Part shown: in pieces, positions 35,750-44,497 of the stretch | Layout of the letters: each line of letters opens with the position of its first letter | Position numbering within the stretch: position 1 is the stretch's first letter | DNA from: Flavobacterium sp. ALJ2 | GTDB taxonomy: Bacteria > Bacteroidota > Bacteroidia > Flavobacteriales > Flavobacteriaceae | Direction of reading: 5' to 3' | Assembly (NCBI RefSeq): GCF_015594725.1 | Contig: NZ_JADNRC010000001.1 | Span: 248,001-312,000 of the forward strand | DNA: 64,000 bases | Translations under genes and position numbers: made by a program | The notes under the pieces: model-generated | The model's database searches: none | Seen by the model: only the letters and a program-made list of their open reading frames with translations | What the model was told of the DNA's origin: nothing

Positions 35750-36390
35750 AAATCTATTTCTTTTTATTATTTTATTGTCTAGAAATATAAGTAAAAAGCT
35801 ATAGTATATATAGTTAAATATTTTTTTTGAAGGATAAAACTTTAATAAAATGTTTTAGTAGCTATCAGACCGTAGGATTTGTGTAAATGAATAGTAGGGA
35901 TATGATGCTGTTTGAAGTTTTTAGACTTTATACCCGTTCCGATTTTTTTAAATTAATTTTTTAGACTTAAGAATAGGAATCAGGAGGTTTTGCTTTGCGA
36001 CTGTGACTTTTGATAAGAAATATTCTGTAGAGCGAATACTATTGGATAATTTGCATAAACTTCATTTGGAATCTAATACAAAATAAGTCTTACCATAGGG
36101 ATACTTGGAGCGGTTCCTAAATAATTTTAATCTAAAATAAACATTGTCTTTAATTTAAGTTAACTACGTAAAATCTAAAGCTACAAAAAGGCAAAATTCT
36201 TAATCCTGTCCCGATTGCTATCAGAAATCAGTACACGAACTGAACGAACAAATGAGGCAAACAACTCCCCAAATAGGCTATAAATCCAATAAAATTAGGG
36301 GTGGGAGTGTTCTTGAAAAACTTGAAAGTTGAATGATAGAATTTTAAACAAAAATTTTGTAATTTTGCACTCCATAAAAGGATACATAAA
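35750..36390. other. intergenic region upstream of prfA, no gene seen
   Basis: This 641-base stretch between divergent genes contains no convincing frame. Degenerate copies of a CCCGATTGCTATC-type word (about 36209-36225) and of TAGCTATCAGACC (about 35870) are seen; they resemble decayed members of a palindromic CCCGATAGCTATCGGG repeat known from Flavobacterium genomes by recall. A TAATTTTG box (36360-36367) lies just before prfA, but its TTG partner is 28 bases away, longer than usual. Confidence 0.45.
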
Positions 36391-37467
36391 ATGTTAGATA
36401 GACTCCAAATAGTAAAACAGCGTTTCGACGAGATTTCGGATTTAATCATCCAACCGGATGTTATTGCGGATCAGAAACGTTATGTGCAATTGAATCAAGA
36501 GTATAAGAACTTAAAAGGATTGGCAGAAAAGCGCGACGAGTACGTGCTTTTGTTGGCAAATATAGACGAGGCTAATGAGATAATTGCAGATGGTAGCGAT
36601 GCCGATATGACCGATATGGCCAAAATGCAATTGGAAGAAGCTAAGCAGAGATTACCTGAACTAGAGGAAGAAATCAAGTTTATGTTGATTCCTAAAGATC
36701 CAGAAGATGCCAAAAACGTAATGGTTGAGATTCGTGCAGGTACGGGTGGAGATGAGGCAAGTATATTTGCAGGGGATCTTTTCCGAATGTATACAAAATA
36801 CTGTGAGAATCGTGGTTGGAGAACTTCGGTTGTAGATATGAACGAGGGAACTTCGGGAGGATTTAAAGAGGTGATTTTTGAAGTTACTGGAGAGGATGTT
36901 TACGGAACGTTGAAGTTTGAAGCAGGAGTACACCGTGTACAACGTGTTCCTCAAACAGAAACTCAAGGGCGTGTGCATACATCGGCAGCTACGGTTATGG
37001 TGCTTCCAGAAGCTGAAGAGTTTGATGTACAGATAGATATGAACGAAGTACGTGTTGATTTTTTCTGTTCGTCAGGACCAGGAGGACAATCGGTAAATAC
37101 AACTAAGTCGGCAGTGCGTTTAACGCATATTCCAACAGGTTTGGTGGCGCAGTGTCAGGATCAAAAATCACAGCACAAAAATAAAGACAAAGCATTAGGT
37201 GTTTTACGTTCCCGTTTATACGAGCAGGAATTAGCCAAAAAAGAAGCTGAAGATGCAACTAAGCGTACATCGCAGGTAAGTTCTGGTGACCGTTCGGCTA
37301 AGATCCGTACGTATAACTACGCACAAGGGCGTGTAACAGATCACCGTGTTGGGCTTACTTTATATGATTTGGGTAATATCATGAATGGTGATATTCAGAA
37401 GATTGTAGATGAGTTGCAATTGGTAAACAATACAGAGAAATTAAAAGAAGCCAGCGAAGCTTTTTAA
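36391..37467 (+). CDS. prfA: peptide chain release factor 1
   Basis: RF1 releases the peptide at UAA and UAG codons. The peptidyl-hydrolysis motif GGQ (about residues 231-233) is in [20 protein letters not shown], flanked by the domain-III text. The N-terminal helical bundle, the [16 protein letters not shown]-like ending and 358 residues are typical. The pre-GGQ block [19 protein letters not shown] is intact. It is the first gene of a plus-strand transcript with its own terminator. Confidence 0.97.
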   Translation: MLDRLQIVKQRFDEISDLIIQPDVIADQKRYVQLNQEYKNLKGLAEKRDEYVLLLANIDEANEIIADGSDADMTDMAKMQLEEAKQRLPELEEEIKFMLIPKDPEDAKNVMVEIRAGTGGDEASIFAGDLFRMYTKYCENRGWRTSVVDMNEGTSGGFKEVIFEVTGEDVYGTLKFEAGVHRVQRVPQTETQGRVHTSAATVMVLPEAEEFDVQIDMNEVRVDFFCSSGPGGQSVNTTKSAVRLTHIPTGLVAQCQDQKSQHKNKDKALGVLRSRLYEQELAKKEAEDATKRTSQVSSGDRSAKIRTYNYAQGRVTDHRVGLTLYDLGNIMNGDIQKIVDELQLVNNTEKLKEASEAF

Positions 37468-37504
37468 TATAAGAAGCTGAAAAGCTAGGTTTTTAAATAA
37501 TATA

Positions 37505-37537
37505 AAATGCCTGACTAAATTTAGTCAGGCATTTTTT
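37505..37537 (+). terminator. terminator after prfA
   Basis: ATGCCTGACTAAA and TTTAGTCAGGCAT form a 13-bp stem with almost no loop, followed by seven T residues. Confidence 0.85.
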
Positions 37538-37560
37538 TATGCCTTTAATTTTTAAACAAA

Positions 37561-37590
37561 AAAAGCTAAGTATGCTCATACTTAGCTTTT
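37561..37590 (-). terminator. hairpin, possible terminator for the minus-strand stress block
   Basis: AAAAGCTAAGTATG (37561-37574) pairs with CATACTTAGCTTTT (37577-37590), a 14-bp stem with a 2-base loop. On the minus strand it is about 245 bases past the stop of the nearest gene. Confidence 0.5.
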
Positions 37591-37835
37591 AGGGTAACAT
37601 TACTAATTGTGGTATTAATATATAGTGAGAGCATTTACTCAATTAACCGTTTATAAAGTAAAACGTATAAAGAAGTAATATGCTATGAGAATACTCTTTT
37701 TTTTAAGATTTTTAAATAAGGTTCAGGGTTGCAAAGGGACAAAGCTTTGCGAACTTTTCAGTTGTTTTTAGATTAGGGAATAATGATTTTATATATAGTT
37801 TTACATCCTTTGTGGTTAAACGTTTTATCATTAAT

Positions 37836-38165
37836 CTAGCCAGCCGTTTTTCTCGAAATAAAATTGGTAACAGCCAGTTGAAACATCGAGCCAATAAAGC
37901 TAGTTATTTTGTTCCGAGTGCTTCCTATTAGTATTTTTTTTGATAAATATCCAGCTCCAATGCTAAAGATAGATTTCAGTAAATTACTTTTTATATCGAT
38001 GCCTTCATTAATTTCCTCCAGCATATTTTTTATAATATTCAGAGGTTTTAAATCTTCCTTAAAATCATGAAATTTTTCTTTTAAATCAATCCATTCTGCT
38101 TCTTGCTGATTTTTTAATTGCAAAATCATTTTATTTAAATCATCGGTAGCGTTATTGGCTCTCAT
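37836..38165 (-). CDS. small hypothetical protein of the envelope-stress block
   Basis: The 109-residue protein has an acidic, charged N-terminal helix (LKNQQEAEWIDLKEKFHDFKEDLKPL) and a C-terminal hydrophobic part, AGYLSKKILIG and ITSFIGSMFQLAVTNF, perhaps membrane-associated. No family is recognised. It is followed upstream on the same strand by holin-like, YtxH and lmo0937-type genes, which in Flavobacterium go together; a role in envelope stability or stress is suggested by company alone. Confidence 0.7.
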   Translation of the reverse strand: MRANNATDDLNKMILQLKNQQEAEWIDLKEKFHDFKEDLKPLNIIKNMLEEINEGIDIKSNLLKSIFSIGAGYLSKKILIGSTRNKITSFIGSMFQLAVTNFISRKTAG

Positions 38166-38199
38166 AACAAATTGGTTTTAAGATTAATTTCAAGACATT

Positions 38200-38550
38200 T
38201 TAATTCCTTTTTTTTAATAAAAGCGAAATTATGATGTTTCCGATAGGGCCCTTAATCCATTTGTCCTGTTTTTTGAACAATACAATAGCAAGTATTAAAT
38301 AGGCTAATGCTAATATGAAAAAGCCATAATAATATTCGCCCATAAGTTTACCTATAAATAAACTAAGTCCAATGTTGAAAAACAAACTAAAAAAAGCAAC
38401 AACAATCGCTACAATAATTTGAGATGTTAACGATGAAAGTACATCTGCGGATACTGATACCGATTTAAGTTTTAATAATTCAAAACTAGTTTTGGTATAA
38501 TTCTCGGCTTTATCAAAAAGAGTATCGGCTGTTGTTGCTTTAGTTTCCAT
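38200..38550 (-). CDS. phage-holin-superfamily membrane protein
   Basis: The 116-residue protein has two adjacent membrane helices (about residues 40-95: IIVAIVVAFFSLFFNIGLSL and YYGFFILALAYLILAIVLF) after a polar, alpha-helical N-terminus. It matches the general form of the Actinobacteriophage holin III/DUF1469 group, which is common in non-phage stress clusters. No phage genes are near, so a lysis role is unlikely. It is between the small hypothetical gene and the YtxH gene, on the same strand. Confidence 0.75.
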   Translation of the reverse strand: METKATTADTLFDKAENYTKTSFELLKLKSVSVSADVLSSLTSQIIVAIVVAFFSLFFNIGLSLFIGKLMGEYYYGFFILALAYLILAIVLFKKQDKWIKGPIGNIIISLLLKKRN

Positions 38551-38589
38551 GTGGTGGTATTTGATTGTTAAAAAGAATTACATTTCTTC

Positions 38590-38859
38590 TTAATTAGTTA
38601 CGTGTTCAATTCCGTCGCTTACTTCGGCTTTGGCATTATTGTATTTGGTTTTTCCCTGATTCATCAGATCTTTACCATTTGCAGAAATAGTACTTGCTAT
38701 ATTCTCTAATTTACCTTTGATTTCGTCTTTGTAATCGTTGCTTTTATCAGCTATTTTTTGTCTGGTTTTTGATCCTTTGTCTGGTGCAAACAATACTCCT
38801 AATAATGCTCCTGCAGCAGCTGCTCCAATAATTCCTAAAATGGTGTTACTAGTTTTCAT
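38590..38859 (-). CDS. YtxH domain protein
   Basis: The 89-residue protein has a glycine/alanine-rich helix GIIGAAAAGALLGVLFAPDKGS followed by the KTRQKIADKSNDYKDEIKGK segment, the core of YtxH (general stress proteins of Gram-positive bacteria). The rest is a helical acidic tail. YtxH proteins are induced by general stress; here it is in the same-strand block with holin-like and lmo0937-type genes. Confidence 0.88.
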   Translation of the reverse strand: MKTSNTILGIIGAAAAGALLGVLFAPDKGSKTRQKIADKSNDYKDEIKGKLENIASTISANGKDLMNQGKTKYNNAKAEVSDGIEHVTN

Positions 38860-38896
38860 AATATTTGTATTTAATGTTTAATAATATAATTTGTTT

Positions 38897-39049
38897 CTAA
38901 ATTTCTTTGCCTTTAATTAATCTTAAAAGCACAGCAATAATTGCAATAATCAATAAGATGTGGATAATACTTCCCAAGCTATAAACAAAGAAACCTAAGG
39001 CCCACAGAATAACGAAAACAATAGCAATGGTGTATAATAAATTTGACAT
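38897..39049 (-). CDS. lmo0937-type small membrane protein (50 residues)
   Basis: This 50-residue frame, MSNLLYTIAIVFVILWALGF then FVYSLGSIIHILLIIAIIAV, has two membrane helices and ends LLRLIKGKEI. The W-x-LGFF...SIIHILL pattern is the family signature of lmo0937-like proteins, common in stress regulons. It lies upstream of the YtxH gene on the same strand with a 37-base gap. Confidence 0.85.
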   Translation of the reverse strand: MSNLLYTIAIVFVILWALGFFVYSLGSIIHILLIIAIIAVLLRLIKGKEI

Positions 39050-39178
39050 GGCATTTATATTTAAGGGTTAATAATGTGGAAGGCGTAATTTATCTTGCTG
39101 TATGAATTTTTAAACATCTTGGATTTAAAATCTGAGTCTATGTTTTAAATGACTTTTCTACAAATTATACCCAGTGGG

Positions 39179-39832
39179 TTAATTCAATTTATAGGCAACA
39201 TACAAGCTTAAATTACTATTTTTCGCATCAGGAAAAGTATAGTTAGTTCCTAAGAAGCTACGCTCTTTCCCTACGGTTGTTAGTCCGTAATTGTAACGTA
39301 ATCCAATACTTAAGGGATCAAAATCAACTCCAACACCAGCAGATAATCCAGCGTCGAATCGGTTAAAATCATCCGCATTTATATTCTCTTCAAAATCAAA
39401 AGCTCCACCGGCATTAGATTCATTGGTAACTTTACCATCTACCAAATAAGAGGCATAACCTCCTACGTGGATATTAAAGTTCTGTGTTAATTTAAATTTC
39501 ACCAATAATGGAACTTCGATATAATTAAGTCTAAAACGACCTACTCCGCTTACAAAATCACTATTGTATTCAAGTTCAGCACCTTTTGTTGTATATAATA
39601 TTTCGGGTTGTATAAATATGTTGTCCGAGATAGGAAATGCGGCGTAAAATCCAGCATTAAAGCCATATATAGCATTTTTGTCATCGACATCACCAGAATA
39701 TAGGTTAGACATATTGACTCCACCTTTAATTCCGAATTCAGGTTCAACGGGAGAACTTTGAGCATTTAAAATTCCAAAAGAAGCAGAGATAAATACCGTT
39801 AGGGCGTATAATAATTGGGCTTTGTTTTTCAT
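39179..39832 (-). CDS. outer-membrane beta-barrel protein (porin/PorT-type)
   Basis: A signal peptide (ending NAQ) precedes a beta-barrel: EFGIKGGVNMSNLYSG opens the family's outer_membrane_beta-barrel domain and the protein ends in LSLYVAYKLN, alternating residues of outer-membrane strands. The 217-residue length is typical. It is probably an eight-strand barrel in the outer membrane. It sits in the envelope-stress block between lmo0937-type and DUF4142 genes. Confidence 0.82.
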   Translation of the reverse strand: MKNKAQLLYALTVFISASFGILNAQSSPVEPEFGIKGGVNMSNLYSGDVDDKNAIYGFNAGFYAAFPISDNIFIQPEILYTTKGAELEYNSDFVSGVGRFRLNYIEVPLLVKFKLTQNFNIHVGGYASYLVDGKVTNESNAGGAFDFEENINADDFNRFDAGLSAGVGVDFDPLSIGLRYNYGLTTVGKERSFLGTNYTFPDAKNSNLSLYVAYKLN

Positions 39833-39889
39833 AGTTTTTAATTTTATGGCTTAGGCATTAATTATGGGGTACTATTTAAAAAATATATA

Positions 39890-40492
39890 TTATTGTTTCC
39901 TTAATGCTTTCGATTCGTCTAGAAAGCGGTATTGTGTTGGTAAATATTTAATTGATAGTTTAATTATATCAGTATCGTTTGTCTCTCTTGTTATCGATTT
40001 TAGTAACTCAATCTGGTCACTAATAGATTCTATTATTAAATCAATATAAGCCTTGTCGAAATTGGCTTTAGTAGCGTCTATTAATGAGTATAAATCATTT
40101 TTAGCTCCCTTTTCATCTGTATTTAAAATAATAATAAGCTTCTGATTGGCCATTTCACTTATTTCATGAAGGAATTCATTTTGATTAGTTTCTATTTTAC
40201 TGCTTAACCTTTTTATCCTTTCATCTTGGCATTTTTGTTGTGCAATTTGACTTTTTGATATTATAGCTTTACTAATATTTGCTGTAGCTATTAAAAAATA
40301 AGCATCAATTTCTTCTGAATTGTTTTTTGAAAAAATTTCATTATCAGGAGTTTTTTCAAAAGCTTCATTTTTTTTGCATGACAGCATCATCGTCAGAATT
40401 GCAAAGACAAAAATTGCTTTAATAAGCAAAGATTTAGTGGGTAACACAGTGTGAATTTTCACTTTATAAAAGTTTATATCACAAAGATGCAA
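39890..40492 (-). CDS. DUF4142-type exported protein
   Basis: After a membrane/signal segment with a lipobox-like MMLSCKK (cysteine near residue 39; a shorter start at an internal Met is possible), the protein reads DAYFLIATANISKAIISKSQIAQQKCQDERIKRL: the ferritin-like four-helix DUF4142 pattern. The family's function is unknown; members are exported and stress-linked. Start choice is uncertain because the first 20 residues add little. It sits between the barrel gene and the two-component operon. Confidence 0.72.
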   Translation of the reverse strand: MHLCDINFYKVKIHTVLPTKSLLIKAIFVFAILTMMLSCKKNEAFEKTPDNEIFSKNNSEEIDAYFLIATANISKAIISKSQIAQQKCQDERIKRLSSKIETNQNEFLHEISEMANQKLIIILNTDEKGAKNDLYSLIDATKANFDKAYIDLIIESISDQIELLKSITRETNDTDIIKLSIKYLPTQYRFLDESKALRKQ

Positions 40493-40588
40493 CCGATATA
40501 CAGTTTATGTCTTACAGCATAAAAAAGAATCGTTATATAATTCCCATAAAATGAATCACATAACGATAAATAATAGATTTAGAAGGTG

Positions 40589-42376
40589 TTATTCGGGAAG
40601 GAAAATAGTAAAAATCGATCCTTCGTTTGGTGCACTGTCAGCAATAATATGTCCTTTGTGGTTTTCGACAATTTTTTTGCAAATAGCCAACCCAATTCCG
40701 GTTCCAGGATATTCATCCGTCTTGCTGTGCAGGCGCTGGAATAATACAAAGATGGTTTCCTTAAACTGAGGATCAAATCCCATTCCGTTATCGGTAAAAG
40801 TAATTTTATAGTATTTCTTTATAGACTGTTCTAGTAAATCAGGGAATTCTTTAGCCGTTATTTTTTTACACGAGATATTGATTTCAGGAGAAATATTTGG
40901 CTGTTTGTATTTTAAAGAATTACTAATCAGATTAATGAATAGCTGTTCAATTTGATAAGGAATGACTTTTAGCTTTGGTAGTTTGTCAGCTAGGATAATT
41001 GCATTTTTTTCTTGAATTATTTCAGACAATTCTAATTTTACTTTTTCGAGTAAATCGGTTAAATTCGTTTTTAGGAATTCTTTTTTGGTCGTGTTTGTTC
41101 TTGAAAAGAGTAATAGATCATCAATTAAAATTCGCATTCTCTTGGTAGAAGTTCCTATTTTTAGAATATAACTTTTCCCACTCTCCGATAAAGAATTCAT
41201 ATCATCATCAGAAATTCTAGAAATGAATGTTTGTATCTTTCTAAGGGGTTCTTGTAAGTCATGGCTCGCAACATGATTGAACGAAGCTAACTCTTTATTG
41301 CTTTTTTCAAGTTCTTTATTACGTTCATATATTGCAATATTCTGAAAATGCTCCTCAGTAATGTCAAATGTTATTCCTAGCATTATTTTGCTTCCTTGTT
41401 CGTCAATCAAAAGTTTACCAATAGATTTGAAGTATCTAATTTCATCATTATTACGAATAATTTTATAATATACAAGCGGGAGTTGCTTATTCTCGATAAT
41501 ACCCTGCATTAGGGTTGAGAAAGCTTGTTTGTCTTCGGGATGCACGTATTTTAAAAACGTTTCTTTTTCTGGTACAAACGAGTTTGGAGGATGCCCTAAT
41601 AAGCGATATTGATTATCTGAGTAAACAATTTTATCGGTGTCCATATCCCATTGCCAAGTACTAAAAGCACCAATAATTTCAGATTCGGCCATAAGCTTGC
41701 TAGAAATTAAAAGCTTTTTATTAAATACTCTCAAGCGGTCAATATCATTGCTTATTTGTCTATAAGAGAGTAAAATAAACGAAAGTGCTACCAAAAACAA
41801 GATGATAGAAAAGATTGGAGTTAATGAGATTTCGCTCTGGTAAATTTTTTGTCTTTTTTGTAAAATTTCTTTTTCAACATCGTTCATTTCGTCTATCTGA
41901 AAACGAATGTTTTCCATTACAATCCGCCCGCCAAACATACAGTTGTCGAGTTTTCTTTTGTCGTAAGTTTTTTCGTTGCTGTATTTTAAGGACCCTTCAA
42001 GATAGGTATACCGCTGGATGATTAAATCGAAAAGATTTTTAAGATTTTGTTGCTGTTTAGGATTATCATCTACTAATTTTCTAAGCTTAATAAAGGATCG
42101 ATTAACTTTATCACGAGAAAACAGATAAGGTGCGAGAAAGCGGTTATTTTTGGTTATTATATAGCCTCTTTGGCCTGTTTCGGCATCTTTTACAAACGAT
42201 AGTAATCGTTCTAATTGAATGTTTATTTCATAGGTATGCATCATCAACTTGCTAGAATTCTGCAAGTCACGATTGTGTTTATAAGATACCGATGTAATAA
42301 ATAATAAAATAAATATCGATATTGCAAAAATAATCCTCAACGCAAGCGGGGAATTAAAATTGGGTATCAATTTCAT
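40589..42376 (-). CDS. sensor histidine kinase with CHASE3 and PAS domains
   Basis: A membrane helix (about residues 11-33) starts a periplasmic CHASE3 sensor (to about 175), a second membrane helix follows at about 183-203, then a PAS domain (about 235-350). The HisKA box FNHVASHDLQEPLRKIQ has the phosphor-acceptor histidine near residue 369. The HATPase domain shows N (SNSLKY), G1 (DNGMGFD) and G2 (GTGIGLAICKKI) boxes. It is the third gene of a minus-strand operon: AraC regulator, response regulator, kinase, with gaps of about 10 bases. The signal is unknown. Confidence 0.93.
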   Translation of the reverse strand: MKLIPNFNSPLALRIIFAISIFILLFITSVSYKHNRDLQNSSKLMMHTYEINIQLERLLSFVKDAETGQRGYIITKNNRFLAPYLFSRDKVNRSFIKLRKLVDDNPKQQQNLKNLFDLIIQRYTYLEGSLKYSNEKTYDKRKLDNCMFGGRIVMENIRFQIDEMNDVEKEILQKRQKIYQSEISLTPIFSIILFLVALSFILLSYRQISNDIDRLRVFNKKLLISSKLMAESEIIGAFSTWQWDMDTDKIVYSDNQYRLLGHPPNSFVPEKETFLKYVHPEDKQAFSTLMQGIIENKQLPLVYYKIIRNNDEIRYFKSIGKLLIDEQGSKIMLGITFDITEEHFQNIAIYERNKELEKSNKELASFNHVASHDLQEPLRKIQTFISRISDDDMNSLSESGKSYILKIGTSTKRMRILIDDLLLFSRTNTTKKEFLKTNLTDLLEKVKLELSEIIQEKNAIILADKLPKLKVIPYQIEQLFINLISNSLKYKQPNISPEINISCKKITAKEFPDLLEQSIKKYYKITFTDNGMGFDPQFKETIFVLFQRLHSKTDEYPGTGIGLAICKKIVENHKGHIIADSAPNEGSIFTIFLPE

Positions 42377-42386
42377 CCTGTTTTAA

Positions 42387-42836
42387 TTATTTTAAGCGTA
42401 ACAAAAAGGTATCACGATTCAAGCCTGAAGTATGATAATGCCAGTTTATAGTTACAACTTCATTAATTATTTTTTTTAAAGCATCAAAACTACTGGGTTT
42501 TTTTATGTAAATATTTGCCCCTTGTATAAACGTATCCTCTATATCTTCTTCTGATGAAGAGGTAGAGTAAATGGCAATGATTAAATGTTTTAAATGGTCT
42601 ATTTTTTTAATTTCAATCAAACATTCTTTACCTGTTTTTTTAGGCATATTTAAGTCCAGAAATAAAATGTCGGGCAATATTGTTTCTGGATGCATTAAAT
42701 GCTCCATTAACTCTACGCCATCATGTGCAAATTGTACTTTGGTCTGTATTTTTACTTCTTCAAAAGCATCTTTGAAAAAAAGGCGATCATCTTCATCATC
42801 ATCTGCCAGTAAAATATGTAATGCGTTTTTTTGCAT
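42387..42836 (-). CDS. single-domain response regulator
   Basis: The 149-residue protein is a stand-alone receiver: acidic ADDDEDD (11-17), phosphor-acceptor Asp61 in LFLDLNMP, conserved Ser/Thr around TSSSEED and the KKP motif (about 114). There is no output domain, so it probably works by protein contacts, possibly relaying phosphate or signal between the adjacent kinase (gap 10 bases) and the AraC regulator. This receiver type is common with CHASE3 kinases in Bacteroidota. Confidence 0.92.
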   Translation of the reverse strand: MQKNALHILLADDDEDDRLFFKDAFEEVKIQTKVQFAHDGVELMEHLMHPETILPDILFLDLNMPKKTGKECLIEIKKIDHLKHLIIAIYSTSSSEEDIEDTFIQGANIYIKKPSSFDALKKIINEVVTINWHYHTSGLNRDTFLLRLK

Positions 42837-42847
42837 TTATTATATAG

Positions 42848-43402
42848 TTATTTTAAATTTTCGCGTCTTTTTTTTATAATCCTCTGAAATGCCGAAGGAG
42901 TGATTCCTGTTGTATTTTTAAATTGAGTGCTTAAGTGGGCAACACTAGAATAATTGAGTAAAAACGCAATTTCTGTCAAGCTCATTTCATTTATGATAAT
43001 GAGATGTTTGGCTCGTTCTATTTTTTGTAAAATGATGAAATTTTCAATAGATGAATACGTTACTTCCGAAAATATATTCGATAAATACCCATAACTATGA
43101 TTTAATTTCTCTGCCAAATAAACAGAGCTTTTTAAATTATTTCCATTTTCATCCATAAAAATCATCTCAATGATGGCGTCTTTTATTTTTTGTACGAGAA
43201 CACTCTTTTGGTTTTCTACAATTTCCAGTCCAAAAGGTTCTAAATCATTCTTCATACAATCCAATTCTTCCGACGTTAGGTTTTTATGTAGCTCAATTTC
43301 TCCAAAACCTAAAGGGGTATAGTTTATTTGGCGCTCTTCCAATTTCTCTTTTAGAAATTGGGAGCAAACCGTATTAATATCAAACTTAATAAATAACTTC
43401 AT
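42848..43402 (-). CDS. AraC-family transcriptional regulator
   Basis: The 184-residue protein has a short N-terminal part (about residues 1-75), then an AraC HTH domain (about 90-180): YSSIENFIILQKIERAKHL, MSLTEIAFLLNYSSVAHLSTQFKNTTG, then TPSAFQRI at the end. It is the first gene of the AraC-receiver-kinase operon and 11 bases separate it from the receiver gene. It may regulate the surrounding envelope-stress block; this is inferred from location. Confidence 0.88.
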   Translation of the reverse strand: MKLFIKFDINTVCSQFLKEKLEERQINYTPLGFGEIELHKNLTSEELDCMKNDLEPFGLEIVENQKSVLVQKIKDAIIEMIFMDENGNNLKSSVYLAEKLNHSYGYLSNIFSEVTYSSIENFIILQKIERAKHLIIINEMSLTEIAFLLNYSSVAHLSTQFKNTTGITPSAFQRIIKKRRENLK

Positions 43403-43510
43403 TGTTTAAAAAATATTGCTAAAGATAGATAAAAAAATATTGGCAAATAAAGGGATGAAATTAGTGTAGGTGTGAGGATATGTTATTCAATATTGGTTTT
43501 TTATTATAAC

Positions 43511-43546
43511 AAAAAATACCGCCTAATTTTTTAATTAGGCGGTATC
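43511..43546 (-). terminator. terminator after the CsbD gene
   Basis: ATACCGCCTAATT pairs with AATTAGGCGGTAT with a T4 loop; flanked by an A-run, just past the stop at 43566. Confidence 0.8.
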
Positions 43547-43565
43547 TTAACTAAGTTTAAAAGGT

Positions 43566-43751
43566 TTACAAATCGGAAATGATTTTATGCACTTCTTCTT
43601 TTGATTTACCTAATTTTTGCTGAAGCCTTCCGATTACTTCATCCTCTTTTCCTTCAGCAAACATCAAGTCATCATCTGTTAATGTAGCATATTTTTGTTT
43701 CAGTTTTCCTTTTAACTCATTCCAGTTGCCTTTGATTTCTGTACTATTCAT
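43566..43751 (-). CDS. CsbD family stress-response protein
   Basis: The 61-residue protein has the CsbD pattern [20 protein letters not shown] and [21 protein letters not shown]. CsbD proteins are strongly induced by general stress in Bacillus; molecular function is not known. It is transcribed alone from the minus strand, with terminator. Confidence 0.93.
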   Translation of the reverse strand: MNSTEIKGNWNELKGKLKQKYATLTDDDLMFAEGKEDEVIGRLQQKLGKSKEEVHKIISDL

Positions 43752-44048
43752 AATGCTATGTTTTAGTTGTTAATACTTTAGTAAAAGTATAAAATATTGT
43801 TGGCTACTATGTTATGGAACTATATTGAATAAATTGTATAATTCCCACTTTAATGAAGTTTGTTTTTGATAATGTATTGATATTCAGTATTTTTTCGATT
43901 TTTCTATATAGCTCCAGTTGTAAAATAGGCAGCGCTTTCATTATAATTTTTATTTCCAAATACAGGAATGTACTTTCTGAATTTTGTAATAAGCTATTCG
44001 TAAATTTCTAATAATTTACTTAGTATTTCTTTTTATGAAGGGTACCTA

Positions 44049-44255
44049 TTAAGGAATTTCTTTACTATCGAAATTACCAATAAGCTTGGTTATGGTTCCA
44101 ATTGTTTTCTCGCCAAGCTGAATAATTCTTTCACCTACTTCATCAATGATTGTTTCTAAAATGCCATATTGATTTTTAAGTATTTTATGTAATTGCACAG
44201 AAATTATATCTAGATATGTCCAATTAATTTTTCTTGTTTTTACATCAAGTATCAT
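44049..44255 (-). CDS. small hypothetical protein (68 residues)
   Basis: The 68-residue protein MILDVKTRKINWTYLDIIS... is mostly helical with the amphipathic stretch GILETIIDEVGERIIQLGEKT. I do not recognise a family. It fits the same-strand trend of the stress block but is separated from CsbD by about 300 bases of empty sequence. Confidence 0.55.
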   Translation of the reverse strand: MILDVKTRKINWTYLDIISVQLHKILKNQYGILETIIDEVGERIIQLGEKTIGTITKLIGNFDSKEIP

Positions 44256-44497
44256 TTCCTTATGATAGAATAGAAGTTAAGATATCAGTACTTTTCTTTA
44301 AGTTTTTTAGAGATATTCCTAATGTTACGGTTTCATGTGATTCTTATTTTTAGTGTTATTCTTCAAAATTAAAACATTGATTATCTTGTAACTTGCATTA
44401 TTTGTAATAAAAGTTGCATGAATTTAATATTGAAGTAATACTTTAATGGATCTATTATTGTAGTTTTGCACGCAATTTAATTTTAAACCTAATTTGA

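Larger units (their letters stand above)
37468..37835. other. intergenic region with two strong hairpins
   Basis: After prfA come two hairpins (37505-37537 and 37561-37590) and a stretch that carries CTTTG-type words (about 37725-37820) reminiscent of a degenerate family. No gene seen. Confidence 0.5.

Noticed and set aside
35952-36086. Plus frame ATVTFDKKYSVERILLDNLH in the spacer before prfA
   Set aside because: Looks slightly coding-like, but the frame has no start, is short and matches no family I know. A decayed gene tail is possible but not supported.
36329-36367. Consensus promoter for prfA
   Set aside because: A TAATTTTG box is present, but the nearest TTG is 28 bases away, outside the usual 17-23.
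37712-37894. Minus frame MARCFNWLLPILF overlapping the end of the 109-residue gene
   Set aside because: It uses another frame through the end of a plausible gene; its composition is basic and rich in rare patterns. A frameshifted extension of the 109-residue protein was considered but no continuity of family was seen.
38200-38550. Prophage indicated by a holin-like protein
   Set aside because: No other phage gene (endolysin, capsid, integrase) is present; holin-like DUF1469 proteins are common in stress clusters.
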